NCBI RefSeq assembly: GCF_910591885.1
Contig: NC_063279.1
Coordinates: 6,696,001 to 6,760,000, forward strand
Origin: Bombus terrestris
Lineage: Eukaryota > Arthropoda > Insecta > Hymenoptera > Apidae
DNA: 64,000 nt
Reading direction: 5' to 3'
Shown here piece after piece: positions 13,401 through 25,092 of this stretch (the first letter of the stretch is position 1; each line of letters begins with the position of its first letter). The translations under genes and the position numbers were made by a program. The notes under the pieces are model-generated. The model did not search any database and had not been told where the DNA came from. It saw only the letters and a program-made list of their open reading frames with translations.

Positions 13401-16035
13401 ATCGATTAAATCTATCGATTGTATCTAGAACTATCTTCTAGTTACTATTTACTGTAACTGGCGCATCTGCATATGGATGGCGATCACGAACTTGCGTTGT
13501 CATTTTCAACAAAATATGTGTTATGTGTTTTATAAATTTCCTTGAAATTCAGATTTATTTACGTCGACTTCTCGCAATAAATAAATAAACTGACCTAAAT
13601 TCGAAGTTTAAAAATTACCAAGTTCGACAAGGGCTACCAATATATTTCGTTTACATCTCGAATTTAGTTTAATTGTACCGGAACACGATTTACGTAAATG
13701 TATCCAGGGACAAAATGATGTACATAATACAGGGTTACCGAAGCTGCCTTTTACCAATAACTTCTCATTCGTGTAATGGAAGATGACATTCGTGAAACTG
13801 GTTTTAAAGATTCGTTCATTTACTTCATCTAGATTAATGTTCCCGGGCGACAAAATTGATCAGTGAAAAAATTTCATTGCTGCTATCGTTATTAGCTCAA
13901 TAGCAAGATAGTTTTCAGTACTTGCTATCGTCACTCAAAGTCATTAATCTAGAGATAAGTGGAGGATGGTTTTGGTGAGGGCCAGATGCGTAGCTTTGAA
14001 GAGGCGAGTAAATTCTGGTTGAAAGAGGAGGTGAAACGATAGTACGTCGTGTGGAAAAGGGGAAGACTCGTTGATGGATTGGAAGGAGGAACCTAAAGTC
14101 GAGGAAATTTCCGATGAAGGTGCAAATATGGAAGCGTTAAGCTGCTTGCGGGGAATAGAAAGGAAGAAGCAGAAGAGTAGGAATAAGAGGAAGGGCAAAA
14201 GACAAGGGTGAAGAAAAGTTCACTTTTTGAGAAATAAAGTACAAGCTAAATAATAGATAGGTAATGATTAATGGGATAAATAAATGGATGCATGAACTGT
14301 AATGGTGAAAATGTTTATATAAAAATAAAATATTTAGAGGAGATGAAATAAATAACCAAGGAATTGATATATTTTTATGTTATTATTATAGATATTTGTA
14401 AGTTTAGTTATAGTTTTCTTTTATGTTCATAAACTATATAAAATTAAGTCCAATTTCTATACCATCAGGCTGAAATAAATATCTATATATGTACATAGAT
14501 AATTGGATGGCAGCGGAATAATGGGTAAGTTACCCAGTTATAAAAATAATTAAAAGGCCCGGATTTGATTCCCCGATGCCCCCATAGTTCATAATTTAAT
14601 TAGCAACCAAAAATCAACCAATCTAGAATGGAGTTTTGTTTGGAAAAAAGTGAAATATAAAGTTCAAGTTCATTTTAAGATCGACGAGCAAAAATGATGT
14701 AATAACTATATGTACTAATGCTTCCCTTAAACTCTAACGATGAAAAACGCTAAAAATTTACGTACACAAAATACATAGATTTTTGGTAGGAAAAGAAAAA
14801 TTTTGTTGTCTTATTAGTCCAGTCGAATTAAGCGTAAAAGATCCAGGAACAAATTGATAATAGAAATTTTTTTGCATATAATTCAAAACGATATTTAGAA
14901 TAAAATAAGCGACTTTAAAACAATTTTCCTTTAACGAAATATCGATTAAACGAAAGAAACACGATTTTTTTTTACATTTCGCTTTATATCTTTGAAACTA
15001 TTTGTCGTACGTGAAAAAGTTTCAGTAGAATGTTGTAGCTAATAAAATTATCTGGAAAATGAGACCTGTTCATTATGGTAAGCACAATTGTTAGGTTGAA
15101 AATTAGTAAAAAGCGAAAAAGAAGTCCTTTTTTCTTAAGTTGTTTTCAACGTTAGTTAAAATTGTCGTACAATATCAAGGTTCTGTAATAAATAAGTATT
15201 AGTCATACGAAAGTAGTGTTGCAAATTTCGAATCGATTCCTCTGTTAATTTTCGTACAATTAATTTGTTAATTTACGAAGCGAAAAATTTTAATTTGCAA
15301 TAAAAACGTATCAGCTTATCTCGGTTTATCTTCCGACCTTCTACGCTATCTGAAAGACCTATATTTTGATATTCAAATGAACAAAAATTTTTATATTCAA
15401 GTGCTTGATTAAAATATAGCGAAAACTATACTTTTGTTTAGTTGTAAAAAAAAGAAACTTGCAGTTGTCATTCTATCGTAAGAACTTGTTTCAATCGATT
15501 TCCGGAGTCATTTTACGTAATTTAAAAAAAAACAACGCTTCTCTAGGACCGATTGCCCTCAAGATAGATTGGATGCCCATAAAGATTTAAAAAATGTTAG
15601 CAAAAATGTCTCATTTTCGCAGCAGGCGATTAGAGGCTTTCAAAGTAGCGAGCGAAGCTACTTAAGGGTACCACGCGTCGTTTTTAACTCGATCACGCGA
15701 AAATTAACTGTAACTTATGGAAAAAATCGCATTATCTCGACAACTATAACCCTAAAGAGGACATTCTGTCTTCTAATTTGAGGTTATTCAAAGAAAATAA
15801 AACTAGGACTTCTTGTTTTACGTTACTTAAGGGCTGAAAATAAGAACAAAATTTTTGTGTTCCCTTTTTCACTCATCGTTATTGTTAAAATTACATTTAT
15901 CGTTGCAAAGTCATATTGTCACGGATAATAAATCATTCCTATAATGTTGAAGTTTAAAAATTATGTTATTATATATGTCGTTATTTATTTCATTTTTTAT
16001 TAATTACTTTATTGTTTATTATTACATTATGTTGT
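4448..16035. other. Long gene-poor stretch downstream of PAP2
   Basis: About 11.6 kb without a gene I can support. The first part may be PAP2 3' untranslated region, and it holds a 215-codon open frame at 4590-5237 of unknown meaning. About 12203-12400 contains two diverged copies of a 129-base unit (each with AATAATTCTAAGTT). 13960-14211 is unusually purine-rich and contains a 45-codon open frame. The rest is AT-rich sequence with short shadow frames only. Confidence 0.6.
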
Positions 16036-16205
16036 AAGAGAACGCGAGTCATATGAGAAAAAGAACCCCTCTGTCCTTGTCTAATTAAATATGCACACTA
16101 ACGCCGCTCGTTAATCGGTGTTAGACTTACACGTTATACTTTACTGCACGAATGTGCATGATTTATTAGACAAGGACACAAGTGGCCTTTATGCAGTGTT
16201 CTCTT
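16036..16205. mobile_element. Short inverted-repeat element (MITE-like hairpin, about 170 bp)
   Basis: The 24-base arm at 16073-16096 (GTCCTTGTCTAATTAAATAT then GCAC) is matched by the inverted arm at 16154-16177 with about three mismatches. The ends extend outward imperfectly to AAGAGAAC (16036) and GTTCTCTT (ending 16205). There is no internal open frame. Such terminal inverted repeats without coding capacity fit a non-autonomous DNA transposon; a conserved RNA hairpin is the alternative. The family is unknown. Confidence 0.55.
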
Positions 16206-17535
16206 CCTATTCCTATATCACTTTTTGGGTTCGTTCACACATTTTTATGGTTATTAATCAGTCACCCGTATTGTTTTGTCTGCATTTAATTTTATAAGCT
16301 TATCTGCATGTATTTCATGGAATTCAGAAGCTAGCTAATTTGTGCTTTATCTATCGTCCTCTGCTTTGTCATAACTCGCTAGCTTTGTAATGAAATAATC
16401 CTGAAAGAATAAAATTCTATGACACATATATAAAATAATAATTTAATTCATTGGAAAAGGAGAACAATCGTTATGGAACTGACATAAAATTTATTTAAAT
16501 TTCAGAACGAATTAACATCGCTTCAAACAAGAATTGCATTTTACAATGCGATTGAAAGAAATGGGGACAACACTATTTAAGAGCAGTCACACAATCGAAT
16601 TAAATTAATAGAGAAGCAACTGAGAGTGTATCTGTACTTAATTTACCGTGTTTATATGAAACTTAGCCTTAATACCTCATTATTTACAACTATGTTATTT
16701 TCCCGTCAGATGAGATATTATTTATTTCATAGCCAATATATCATAGAATCTGTAATTTATTTCAATAGAGTAAGTATATTGTACCATATATTAAATGTCA
16801 TATATGTATGTCATCTTAAATCCTTTCATCTCTTCTATTAAAGATCTTTGGTACATACAATGACATGCATTACTATTCGAAAATCATAATGTGGGAAACA
16901 GTACTGTTGTATACATTTCTTTATAATAGGCAGCTAGCAGAATGTTTTGTTATATATTAAAACAAATATTGAAGTTAATAAAAACATGTATTTTATTTAT
17001 TTAATGTATATACATCTCTTAATTAAGAAAAAAACAAGCTAAATAGTGTTAAAAATTCTTGAAATATCCGAATAATAATCTGAGTCACTACATGTTTTTC
17101 GAATAATAGTTCAATCATTCAATTTATTTCAGATATATATCAAATCAGTACTGTCATGATAAATAACTAGTTTAATAAATATTATTTATGAATTTCTAAT
17201 TATTTCATTTTTCGCAATTAATTTCATACATCAATAATATTGATAAAGCGTTTAAATTAGTTATAGTAGAGACATCTAGCGTTGAATATAGATACTATCA
17301 TTGTCCAGTTCGACCCAACTGACATTTTAAACTATAGTCATTACGTTTCATGCAATGTATAATGTGATAGTATAATTGTTTTAGAAGCGAGATATTTGCA
17401 AATATGTAACGCGATGTGAAATTGTTAATTTCGATACAACCACGTTCAGATAAAAGTATTTTCTAGATATATTTTACGTGTCATTGTTCCGGTTAATTAA
17501 ATTTTTTAAGTATAAAAGTAACCTCAAAATCAGTG
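16206..17535. other. Non-coding upstream region of the 17.5 kb microprotein gene
   Basis: AT-rich intergenic sequence with no supported gene. A TATAAAAGT sequence at 17511-17519 lies only about 25 bases before the ATG of the next gene. Used as a TATA box it would place the start site at or just past that ATG, so it may not be the core promoter. Confidence 0.5.
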
Positions 17536-17900
17536 ATGCTCGTTTTACGTAGTTTTCAAAATACGAACTTGCTCATGTTGCTTGGTGGTCTGTTACTGTG
17601 TCTTATTTTTATGATACAAATGAAACAAATTTACATTAATACTCAGAAATACAACAGATATTTGGGATACAAGGAATACGTAAGACTTTCAGAGACAATC
17701 ATATATATTCATGTCGCGTTTTCTTATGAATTTAAATCGATTCGTTTGGACTTTAGATGAATGAAATATCATCGGAACTGAAAGCAGTAGAAAAATCTGC
17801 GAATAAATCCTCGACGTATGTTCGTCAGTTAAACGAAATCCTCTTGAAACATCGTGATAAGGATTTGAAAAATATGACTGTATCACGTCCTGTTCTTTGA
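17536..17900 (+). CDS. Small type II single-pass membrane protein (95 aa), unrecognised
   Basis: Two exons join in phase 0: 17536-17679 (donor GTAAGA) and 17757-17900 (acceptor TTTAG), each exactly 144 bases, ending in TGA. The 95-residue product starts MLVLRSFQNTN. It has one strongly hydrophobic segment at about residues 12-29 (LLMLLGGLLLCLIFMIQM) and then a polar, heptad-like region rich in Glu, Lys and Leu that could form a short coiled coil. Two N-glycosylation sequons (NKSS, NMTV) lie after the membrane segment, fitting a type II orientation with a lumenal or extracellular C-terminus. It is tail-to-tail with SGSH, 517 bases from its stop. I do not recognise the family. Exact splice sites, phase and codon length make it a likely real gene rather than a chance frame; it could also be part of a longer transcript. 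Confidence 0.6.
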
Positions 17901-18417
17901 TTAGAAATTGTTGTAGTAGGTATATTTAGAGAGAATTACTCAATATGTTAACCGTTAGTACTTATGTATATATTCAAATAATTAGTATATTTGAACAAGT
18001 ATGTTAATATTTTATTTCTGTTAGAATAATGAGTTTGTATATAAGATTGCTATTTGCATAAGAAGGAGAAATATACAAGTTTATATTTTGTAAATAATAT
18101 ATTTGTATTTTCGTATATGAAAATCATTAATATTTTTATTTGATATTAGTGTAGTGGAAAAATTGTTATGTATGTTATTATATTATTATATAACAAAGAG
18201 TCACAAACTTGTAGCACAAATGAAATTTATTTAAATACCCCAAAACCGTTTCTACAATATTATGTAAAAAAACATAATAATTATGATAATAAAAATATAA
18301 AAATTAAAAAACATAAAAATTATAATAATTATGAATATAAGTTATAAATATCCTCTATATTGCTGTGTCATGTTCGCATTAATTATTTATAATATTTTCA
18401 TATTGCAAAAGGATGTT
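17901..18417. other. Convergent intergenic gap between the microprotein gene and SGSH
   Basis: About 0.5 kb of very AT-rich sequence between two converging genes, presumably holding both 3' untranslated regions. No gene or repeat of note is seen. Confidence 0.6.
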
Positions 18418-20829
18418 TTAAATAAGATTTTCAAGTGGCATACATTGTGGTTCTTTAGTTCCAATAAGAACTCCTCTAGGTGCACAAAGCCAAGGATCTT
18501 TGGTTGTTTTCTGCCATTTTAATAATCTTTGTTGTAAATCAAAGAATATTTTCTGAAAATAAAATTTATATATGGTTTAATATTTTAGGATATATTTGTT
18601 CAAGTATAGCAAGTGTTCCGTTTTTAATTACTTTTGCAGATGATTTAGAGGCAATATTATTTTTTTCTTCTGGATCGTATTTTAAATCATACAATTCCCA
18701 TTCTGGCCTTTCATAGTAATTTTCTAATGTCTTGTACCATGGAAGTAATTGTTTATTCCTGGTTCTATTCAAAAGATCCTTTAAATAAAAGAAAAATGTA
18801 TGATTTACAATTTAAAAAATATTACATAACCTTCTCTCATATTTTTAATTTTTATCTTTTACAGGTTACCTGAAAGGTTGGTGAGACGTAAAAATCTTGA
18901 TCAATAGGGAATGGCATTTTATAGTTAATGTTATGTATAAGCTTATATCTTTTAGTTCTAATAGCACGCATGGGATAATACATAGTAACTTCATGATGTG
19001 TTTGACTGGCAAAAACAGCTGTGTCATTTTCTATGGGTTCTGGAAATGCATAAGTGTGTAGCAAGATAATGTTAAAGGTGTCTTAATGCTGAAGGTAGAT
19101 AATTTGAATTTACCTTCAATAAGAAGTGGAAGGAGTGATTTTCCAGTCAAATGAGGAGCTTCATTTGTATCAAATGAAGATTGATCTGTATATGGTATGT
19201 TAAACCAGTCTAATAATGTTGGTACAATATCCAATAAAGATGTTAAACTGTGTGTTACGCTATTTCTCCTATGGTTAGGAATTGGTGACCTAATCATCAT
19301 AGGTTCTGCCAATCCTAATGTGATAAAATTAATTATTTTTCTATAGTAGATATCTTTAACTTAATTATTTAAAAAAGAAGTTCCTCTTTGCTTATTTATA
19401 TATTTTAAATAATTTGACTAGTACCTGGTTCATATAAATTTGTTCTACCGTTTGGAAATGGTATACCATTATCAGAAGTGTAAATCACTAATGTATTATT
19501 TTTAAAACCAGCATTCTCTAGTTCTTTTAAAACTAATCCTACACCTATAAAAATTTCAATATTTGTTAGTAATATTAGTTTTCAAATTGCATCATTGTTT
19601 TTAATAAAATACCTTGATCTAAGCGAGAAATGGTTGTATATTGAGCAGAGATATCGCGTCTAGCGGCTTCTGTATTTTGAACAAAATATGGTACTTTCAC
19701 TTGTTCCCATTGATAGTATATTGGATACCAGTCAGGGATAGTACCCATACCAGTGTCTCCATTGCCAAATTTTTCACAAAAATTCCCATATTCTGGATGT
19801 GTATGACCACATCTATGAGGATCGTGAAATGCAATATATAAAAAGAAAGGCCTGGAAATATAATACTTTATTTATCTTTGTCATTCTTCAAGTTGAAGTC
19901 TATCAAATTCATACTTTGTCTTATTCTGAGATAGAAATTCTCTGACTAAAAGTTTAATTTTGGTAATGTTTCGACCAACTTGAAGTATAGAATTATTTTC
20001 TTCTGTATGGGAAAAATCAAATGGATACACACTACCTGGGCCTACATGCTTTTTACCTATGATACCTGTAAAATATTTATAAATGATTTTTGAGTTTTCA
20101 TAATTCTTAAATTTAAATATACCTGTTTTTATATTGTTTTTTTTTAATATTTTTGGCAAACTTTGGACAGTTTCAAATGAATTAAAGTGATGAATTCCAT
20201 GATGGAGACCATACATCCCATTTTGATGACTCGGTAAACCAGTGAGTAAGGAGGAACGACTAAAATGTTTACAAATTGTGAAAGTAACACAAAGTAATAA
20301 TATGATAACTACATAGATATGAAATATTGAACAGCAAGTTGGACAATAATAATGATACCTAGGAGAACAACTGCTGACTGAAGAATATGCATTATTAAAC
20401 AGTAAACTCTCTTTTGCCAAGTTATCTAGATTAGGTGTTTGGCAAATATTGTTTAAATAGGATCGCATTTCAAATCCCCCATCGTCAGCTGAACAAAAAA
20501 TTAAACTATTTATAATTCCCTAAGATTTTAAAATATGAAAAGATATTTTATTTTTTAATTGAAGATACACAGATGAAGAATATTAACTAAAATTTGATTT
20601 TCACATGAAAATATAAAACAGAATATGTATTTTAATTTTTAAAAATTTTATTTGGCATTTCAAAAGATTGAAATAACAAAATTTTTGAGAATAAAAACAA
20701 TAGTATATTTTTACCCAAAAGCAAGACGGCATTTTTATGCGGCGCGATGTTTGCATTTATCTTATATAATTCTAATAAGATAAGGAAGACAAAGCAGTAT
20801 AATTTATTCGAGCAACTCCTTCTTAACAT
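18418..20829 (-). CDS. SGSH: N-sulfoglucosamine sulfohydrolase (heparan sulfamidase), lysosomal
   Basis: Ten coding exons join in phase: 20829-20715, 20488-20359, 20259-20123, 20065-19915, 19851-19613, 19544-19425, 19314-19114, 19039-18870, 18778-18632 and 18552-18418 (TAA). This gives 514 residues, against about 502 in the human enzyme. It removes N-sulfate from heparan sulfate in lysosomes. A signal peptide (residues 1-26, core LYCFVFLILL) starts at the ATG at 20829. Metal-binding DD of LLLADDGGFE is at 40-41. The sulfatase signature CSPSR at 79-83 is split across exons 2 and 3; Cys79 is the residue converted to formylglycine. IGKKHVGP, HDPHRCGH, YTSDNGIPFP and SQTHHEVTMYYPMR are family-specific blocks. 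The C-terminal DPWLCAPRGVL matches the end of the family. All exon borders obey GT-AG. No truncation or frameshift is seen; the enzyme should be active. Confidence 0.97.
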
Positions 20830-21538
20830 TGCAATTTTGCAGATAAGAAGAGTACCGATAAAGAACACGTCAAATAAGCCACGTATCAATCTAATCACCG
20901 TCTGTATTTTTGTTTTTTTTTTCTTCGTTACTTTGTATGCAGTATTTAATTTATTTCGCGGTCGATGAAAATAAAGAAAGTAGAGAAAATGAAATATCAA
21001 CTTAATTACGGTCGAAATATTGTGTAATAAAATAGTGTTATCTTTATTCATATATGAATGACTTGTTGTCTAGACAGGTTATATTCATTGTGTATTTATC
21101 AATAATTTTTTAGATATATATCTATATGTTCTGATTTTTTTGATAATTTTTACAAAAGTGTTACAATTTTTTATTAGAATTGTAATGTATTTTGTTTTTC
21201 TCGTTCTTTTTCGTCGATTTAGTAATTATTTCTATTAAGATTGTGTTGATATGATTTAATCTGTCAGGAAGAAAATCATAAGTGGAGGGGAATTGTTAAT
21301 ATATAATAATGAGAGAAACGCCTTGCACGTGACTTGCGTGTGACTTGTTTGGTTCATACGATAGTTTTTAAAAATAGTAATAAACTTTTTATACCAAGCA
21401 ATTTTTGATATTTAGTTGTAAAAATTTCGTAATAGCCATATTTATATTTTATACTGAGCTTTTAACATTTTCTCCTTATTAAAAATTTAATGTAAAAATT
21501 TATGTTTCAGGTAAGCAGGTAAACAGTATCATTTTACT
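20830..21538. promoter_or_regulatory. Divergent SGSH / phosphomannomutase promoter region with E-box
   Basis: The 709 bases between the start codons of SGSH (minus) and phosphomannomutase (plus) must hold both promoters. CACGTGAC lies at 21326-21333, and a related GTGTGAC at 21338-21344. CACGTGAC matches most of the CLEAR element GTCACGTGAC bound by TFEB/Mitf at lysosomal genes. TTTCAG at 21505-21510, just before the PMM start, looks like an acceptor for a 5' untranslated intron. Shared regulation is inferred from position and motif only. Confidence 0.5.
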
Positions 21539-22545
21539 ATGACTAAGAAGATAATATGTTTATTTGATGTCGATGGCACACTTACGGATCCTAGACAGGT
21601 ACAACTATTTATATTAAAAACAAAATACATTCTGATTGTTATGAATAAGCTTTAATTTCTTATTAGGCAATTAAACCATCCGTGGAGAAGTTCCTCTTGG
21701 GGACTGTTAAGAAAGAGTTTGACTTAGCTATAGTTGGAGGATCAGATTTAAATAAGATTAAAGAACAGTTGGGTGGTAAAAATATATTTGAAAAGTACAA
21801 ATATGTTTTTGCAGAGAATGGACTTATTGCTTTTAAAGAGGGTAAACAATTACCTACAGAAGTAAGTGATACAATTAAAAGACAATATTGTTATAAAATT
21901 TTTTTTTTTACTTTTTATTTCTTACTTCAGACAATTCAAAGTATTATTGGTGAAGAGGCATTGCAAGATTTGATCAATTTTTGTCTGAAATATATATCTG
22001 AATTACATCTACCTTTCAAGCGTGGAACTTTTATAGAATTTAGGACAGGAATGCTTAATGTATCACCAGTTGGTCGTAATTGTACTAAAGAAGAGCGTAT
22101 TCAGTTTTATGAATACGATCTTGAGCATCAAATACGTCAGAAATTTATTCAAGCTATCAAAAAGGAATTTCCAGATCTTGCTTTAACATACAGTATTGGT
22201 AAATGAGATTTTTATATTTGTATAACATTTGTTCTTCATATAGATCTTTATTGAAAATGTGTCTATTATATGTGTAAAGGAGGTCAAATATCTTTTGATG
22301 TTTTTCCTATTGGTTGGGACAAAACATATTGTCTAAGACATATTCAAGGATATGAAGAGATACATTTCTTTGGTGACAAAACAGCAGAAGGTGGCAATGA
22401 TTATGAAATTTATGAAAGTGATTTAACTGTTGGACATCGTGTAACTTGCCCAGAAGATACAGTTAATCAACTCAATATTCTTATAGCATTTATTAAAGAA
22501 AAAAGAGAACGAGAACAATTGGAGGTACCTATGCAATGTGCATAA
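21539..22545 (+). CDS. PMM2: Phosphomannomutase (PMM2-type)
   Basis: Four exons join in phase: 21539-21598, 21667-21861, 21931-22198 and 22280-22545 (TAA), giving 262 residues, close to the 246 of human PMM2. The enzyme converts mannose-6-phosphate to mannose-1-phosphate in the cytosol, feeding GDP-mannose for N-glycosylation and GPI anchors. The HAD-type motif FDVDGTLTDP is at residues 9-18, with Asp10 as nucleophile and Asp12 as acid/base. The cap-domain block FRTGMLNVSPVGRNCTKEER and the late metal and substrate block FFGDKTAEGGNDYEI are both intact. The start is the first ATG after a likely 5' untranslated acceptor (TTTCAG ending at 21510). An AATAAA at 22927-22932 may be the polyadenylation signal. 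The assignment is very secure; PMM1 and PMM2 cannot be separated in insects, which usually have one gene. Confidence 0.96.
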
Positions 22546-23301
22546 TGCAGTGAATATTTAATGTACTAAATAATTTACTTAAAAAGGAAGGTACTTTTAT
22601 ATATTTACGTTGATTTGTTTTTCTGTTTTATTAGTAAGCATTCCATTTATAGTATTACATTTCCAACGTCAAAAGAATTTTTGAAGGAAATATAGACATG
22701 TAGGTACAATTAAAAAATTTAGATTATTAAATCTTTATTTTTATCAAATTGATTATTTCAATTTGTTAAAATAATCATATGAGAAATTGAATTGTAAACT
22801 TCGTTTTTAATGTTTTATAAAGAACATGCGTTAAAGTGTAAAATTGATGCAGTTGCTTGTAATATACATTTGAATGAAATGAGAATTAATGTTATATATA
22901 TAAACATAATAATTTTATTTTTTTAAAATAAACTTATGTGTTTACATAAATATATACATATTGTGTATTAACAGTAACAACAACATTGATATAAACTATA
23001 TATATAAAACTCTGAAATTGTTTAAATCACGTATAAAAATACTTAAAACTATGAACCTAACATTATTATTTCTGTATTGTATTAAATATTAATTTACTAA
23101 TTTCATATGTTTCTATTTAAATACAAGTATGTTTGAACTTTCATAATGATATGTTGATGATCGAAATTAATCACATTACAATGATGTAGTACAAGAATGG
23201 CATGTTTTTGCATTTAATCTCGATTAAAATGCACTTTCGTGATATGTAGATAATTAAGCGTAACAAACTTATAAAATACGTTGTATTTCATTTTTATATG
23301 T
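22546..23301. other. Convergent gap between phosphomannomutase and the hydratase
   Basis: About 0.75 kb of AT-rich sequence that should contain both 3' untranslated regions. It includes the AATAAA at 22927-22932. No other feature is seen. Confidence 0.6.
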
Positions 23302-24316
23302 TTAAACTCCTTGATAAATGGGCATACGTTTCGTCCCAAATGCTGCAAGTCCTTCGATTCTATCTTTTGAATCTACAACTGTGTTATAACATTGTTTTTC
23401 AATTTCAAATCCATCTGTAATAGGCATTTGTAGACCTTTTGATATTGCTGTTTTTGCCATTCTAAAATATGATAAAAATAAAATATAAGTATTATTTATT
23501 ATGATATATTGTCTGTTGTGTATTATATATATATATATATATATATGTACCAAATTTGTAAACTTATACTTACTTAACTCCAATTGGTCCATTAGGTAAG
23601 ATTTCTCTGGCAATTGTTAAAGCAGCTTGATAAGCCGCATCACCACTTTTATTTTGTGGAACTACTTCATTTACTAAACCAATCTTCATAGCCTGTTCAC
23701 CATCAACAATGCGTGCAGTGTAAATAAGTTCTTTTGCTCTAGCACTTCCAATTATTCTTGGAAGTCTTTGAGTGCCTCCTGCTCCAGGAATAATAGCCCA
23801 TTTTGTTTCTACAAGGCCCATTTTAGCTTCTGATGCTGCAACTCTAATATCTGTGGCTAGAGCAATTTCTAGTCCACCACCTAATGCAGCACCATCAATA
23901 GCAGATATTACCGGGGTTGGTAAAGTTTCTATATCATATGTCATATTTCTCAAGAATGAAACAAATTTTGAAATTTCTGCTGTGTCCATTCTTGCTCTTT
24001 CTCTCAAGTCTGCACCAGCACAGAAAACTTTTGGGACCAAACTACGAATGATTAATACTCTCAACTTTGAATCTTCTCTGATGGAAGAAATGGCATCATG
24101 TAACTGACTAGTTAAAGTTTTGCCAAGAGCATTGCAAACTGTAGGTCGATTTAGTCCTAATACTGCAATGCCATTGTCTTTTCCATCTAAATACTTAAGT
24201 ACTACTTCTTTCACATCATCTTTTGGATTTAACATCGTGCTGGTAGACATTGCCTTTGCAGTAGTTGTACAAAGAGAATGGAAAGTATGTCTGACACTTA
24301 TCGTTAAAGACCCCAT
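23302..24316 (-). CDS. Mitochondrial enoyl-CoA hydratase, AUH/ECHDC2 type (methylglutaconyl-CoA hydratase-like)
   Basis: Two coding exons join in phase: 24316-23574 (donor GTAAGT) and 23461-23302 (TAA), giving 300 residues. This is a crotonase-fold hydratase. AUH hydrates 3-methylglutaconyl-CoA in leucine breakdown, while ECHDC2 is a close relative. The first 25 or so residues (MGSLTISVRHTFHSLC...) are basic and hydroxylated without acids, a typical mitochondrial import signal. The oxyanion-hole block FCAGADLRER is near residues 98-107, and ALGGGLE and MGLVETK supply the two catalytic glutamates (Glu150 and Glu170). IIPGAGGTQRLPR follows. The C-terminal exon ends with KDRIEGLAAFGTKRMP, the usual acyl-pocket helix. 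The ATG at 24316 is preferred because the upstream in-frame codons lack an ATG. Features of both AUH and ECHDC2 are present, so the exact substrate is open. Confidence 0.93.
23524..23547. repeat. (AT)n microsatellite in the hydratase intron
   Basis: An uninterrupted AT dinucleotide run inside the 112-base intron of the hydratase gene. It is short and probably neutral. Confidence 0.85.
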
Positions 24317-25092
24317 TATGTAAAGTTTATGTGTAAACAGGTTTTCACTCAATTAAGTCTTGTGTAAACACAATCTGAAAAAAAATCTCCATTATTAAAA
24401 ATATTACAACAAAAAATATTAATAATTATCTTATAAATTATTCATAATATTAATATGCAGTTCATATAAGAATTTAATTCGAATTGCTTTTAACACTTAA
24501 AAAGTGAACAAACATATCCAATAAAGAATTGTTGATCCTAATATACCAATAATGAATTATAATATATTAATAATTGGATATCACAGATTAAACATATGGT
24601 AAGTTACTTTTAATAGCATACATGATATTTTAGAACTCAAAAAATTAATTAAAATCACTTTTATCCAAATATTCTCCTATAAGCAAATTTTAAAAATCGT
24701 TCAATTCATAGTCAACAAAACATTATAGCCATCTAGCGGTAAAATGGTTGAACTAATTAATCTGTATGATGAAATTAAAAAACAAATTTCTCGGTCTCTG
24801 AGACAATTTCTTGAATTATTTAGGAATTAAATTAAAGCTTCCGCTCCTAGAAATTTTCTATGCATATTATTTTGATTTCTTACGTAATTAATTATATGCA
24901 ATTAGTGCAAAGTGCCCTATTTTAGACCTGTTTGTGTCGTCTACAGGTGAATTAGTGCAACTAACAAGAAGCAAAATTTCTAACTAGTAAATGGCACCAC
25001 GACATTCAAAATGTATGCCGGCATATTATATAAGTCTAACCAGAGAGGAAATGGGAGTACTCGCGCTTATAGACTTGGTTGTTCCTGGATTA
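24317..25092. other. Upstream region of the hydratase gene
   Basis: AT-rich sequence holding the presumed promoter and 5' untranslated region of the minus-strand hydratase gene. No clear core promoter motif or other gene is visible. Confidence 0.5.

Noticed and set aside
14500..14590. tRNA-like segment (GGATTTGATTCC near a GGGTAAGTTACCC)
   Set aside because: A B-box-like motif is present, but no acceptor stem or cloverleaf could be closed. At most a decayed tRNA-derived element.
15569..15781. 70-codon plus-strand frame
   Set aside because: No recognisable motif, no splice context, and typical of intergenic chance frames.
23772..24107. 111-codon plus-strand frame
   Set aside because: Antisense to the hydratase coding exon, which fully explains the region.
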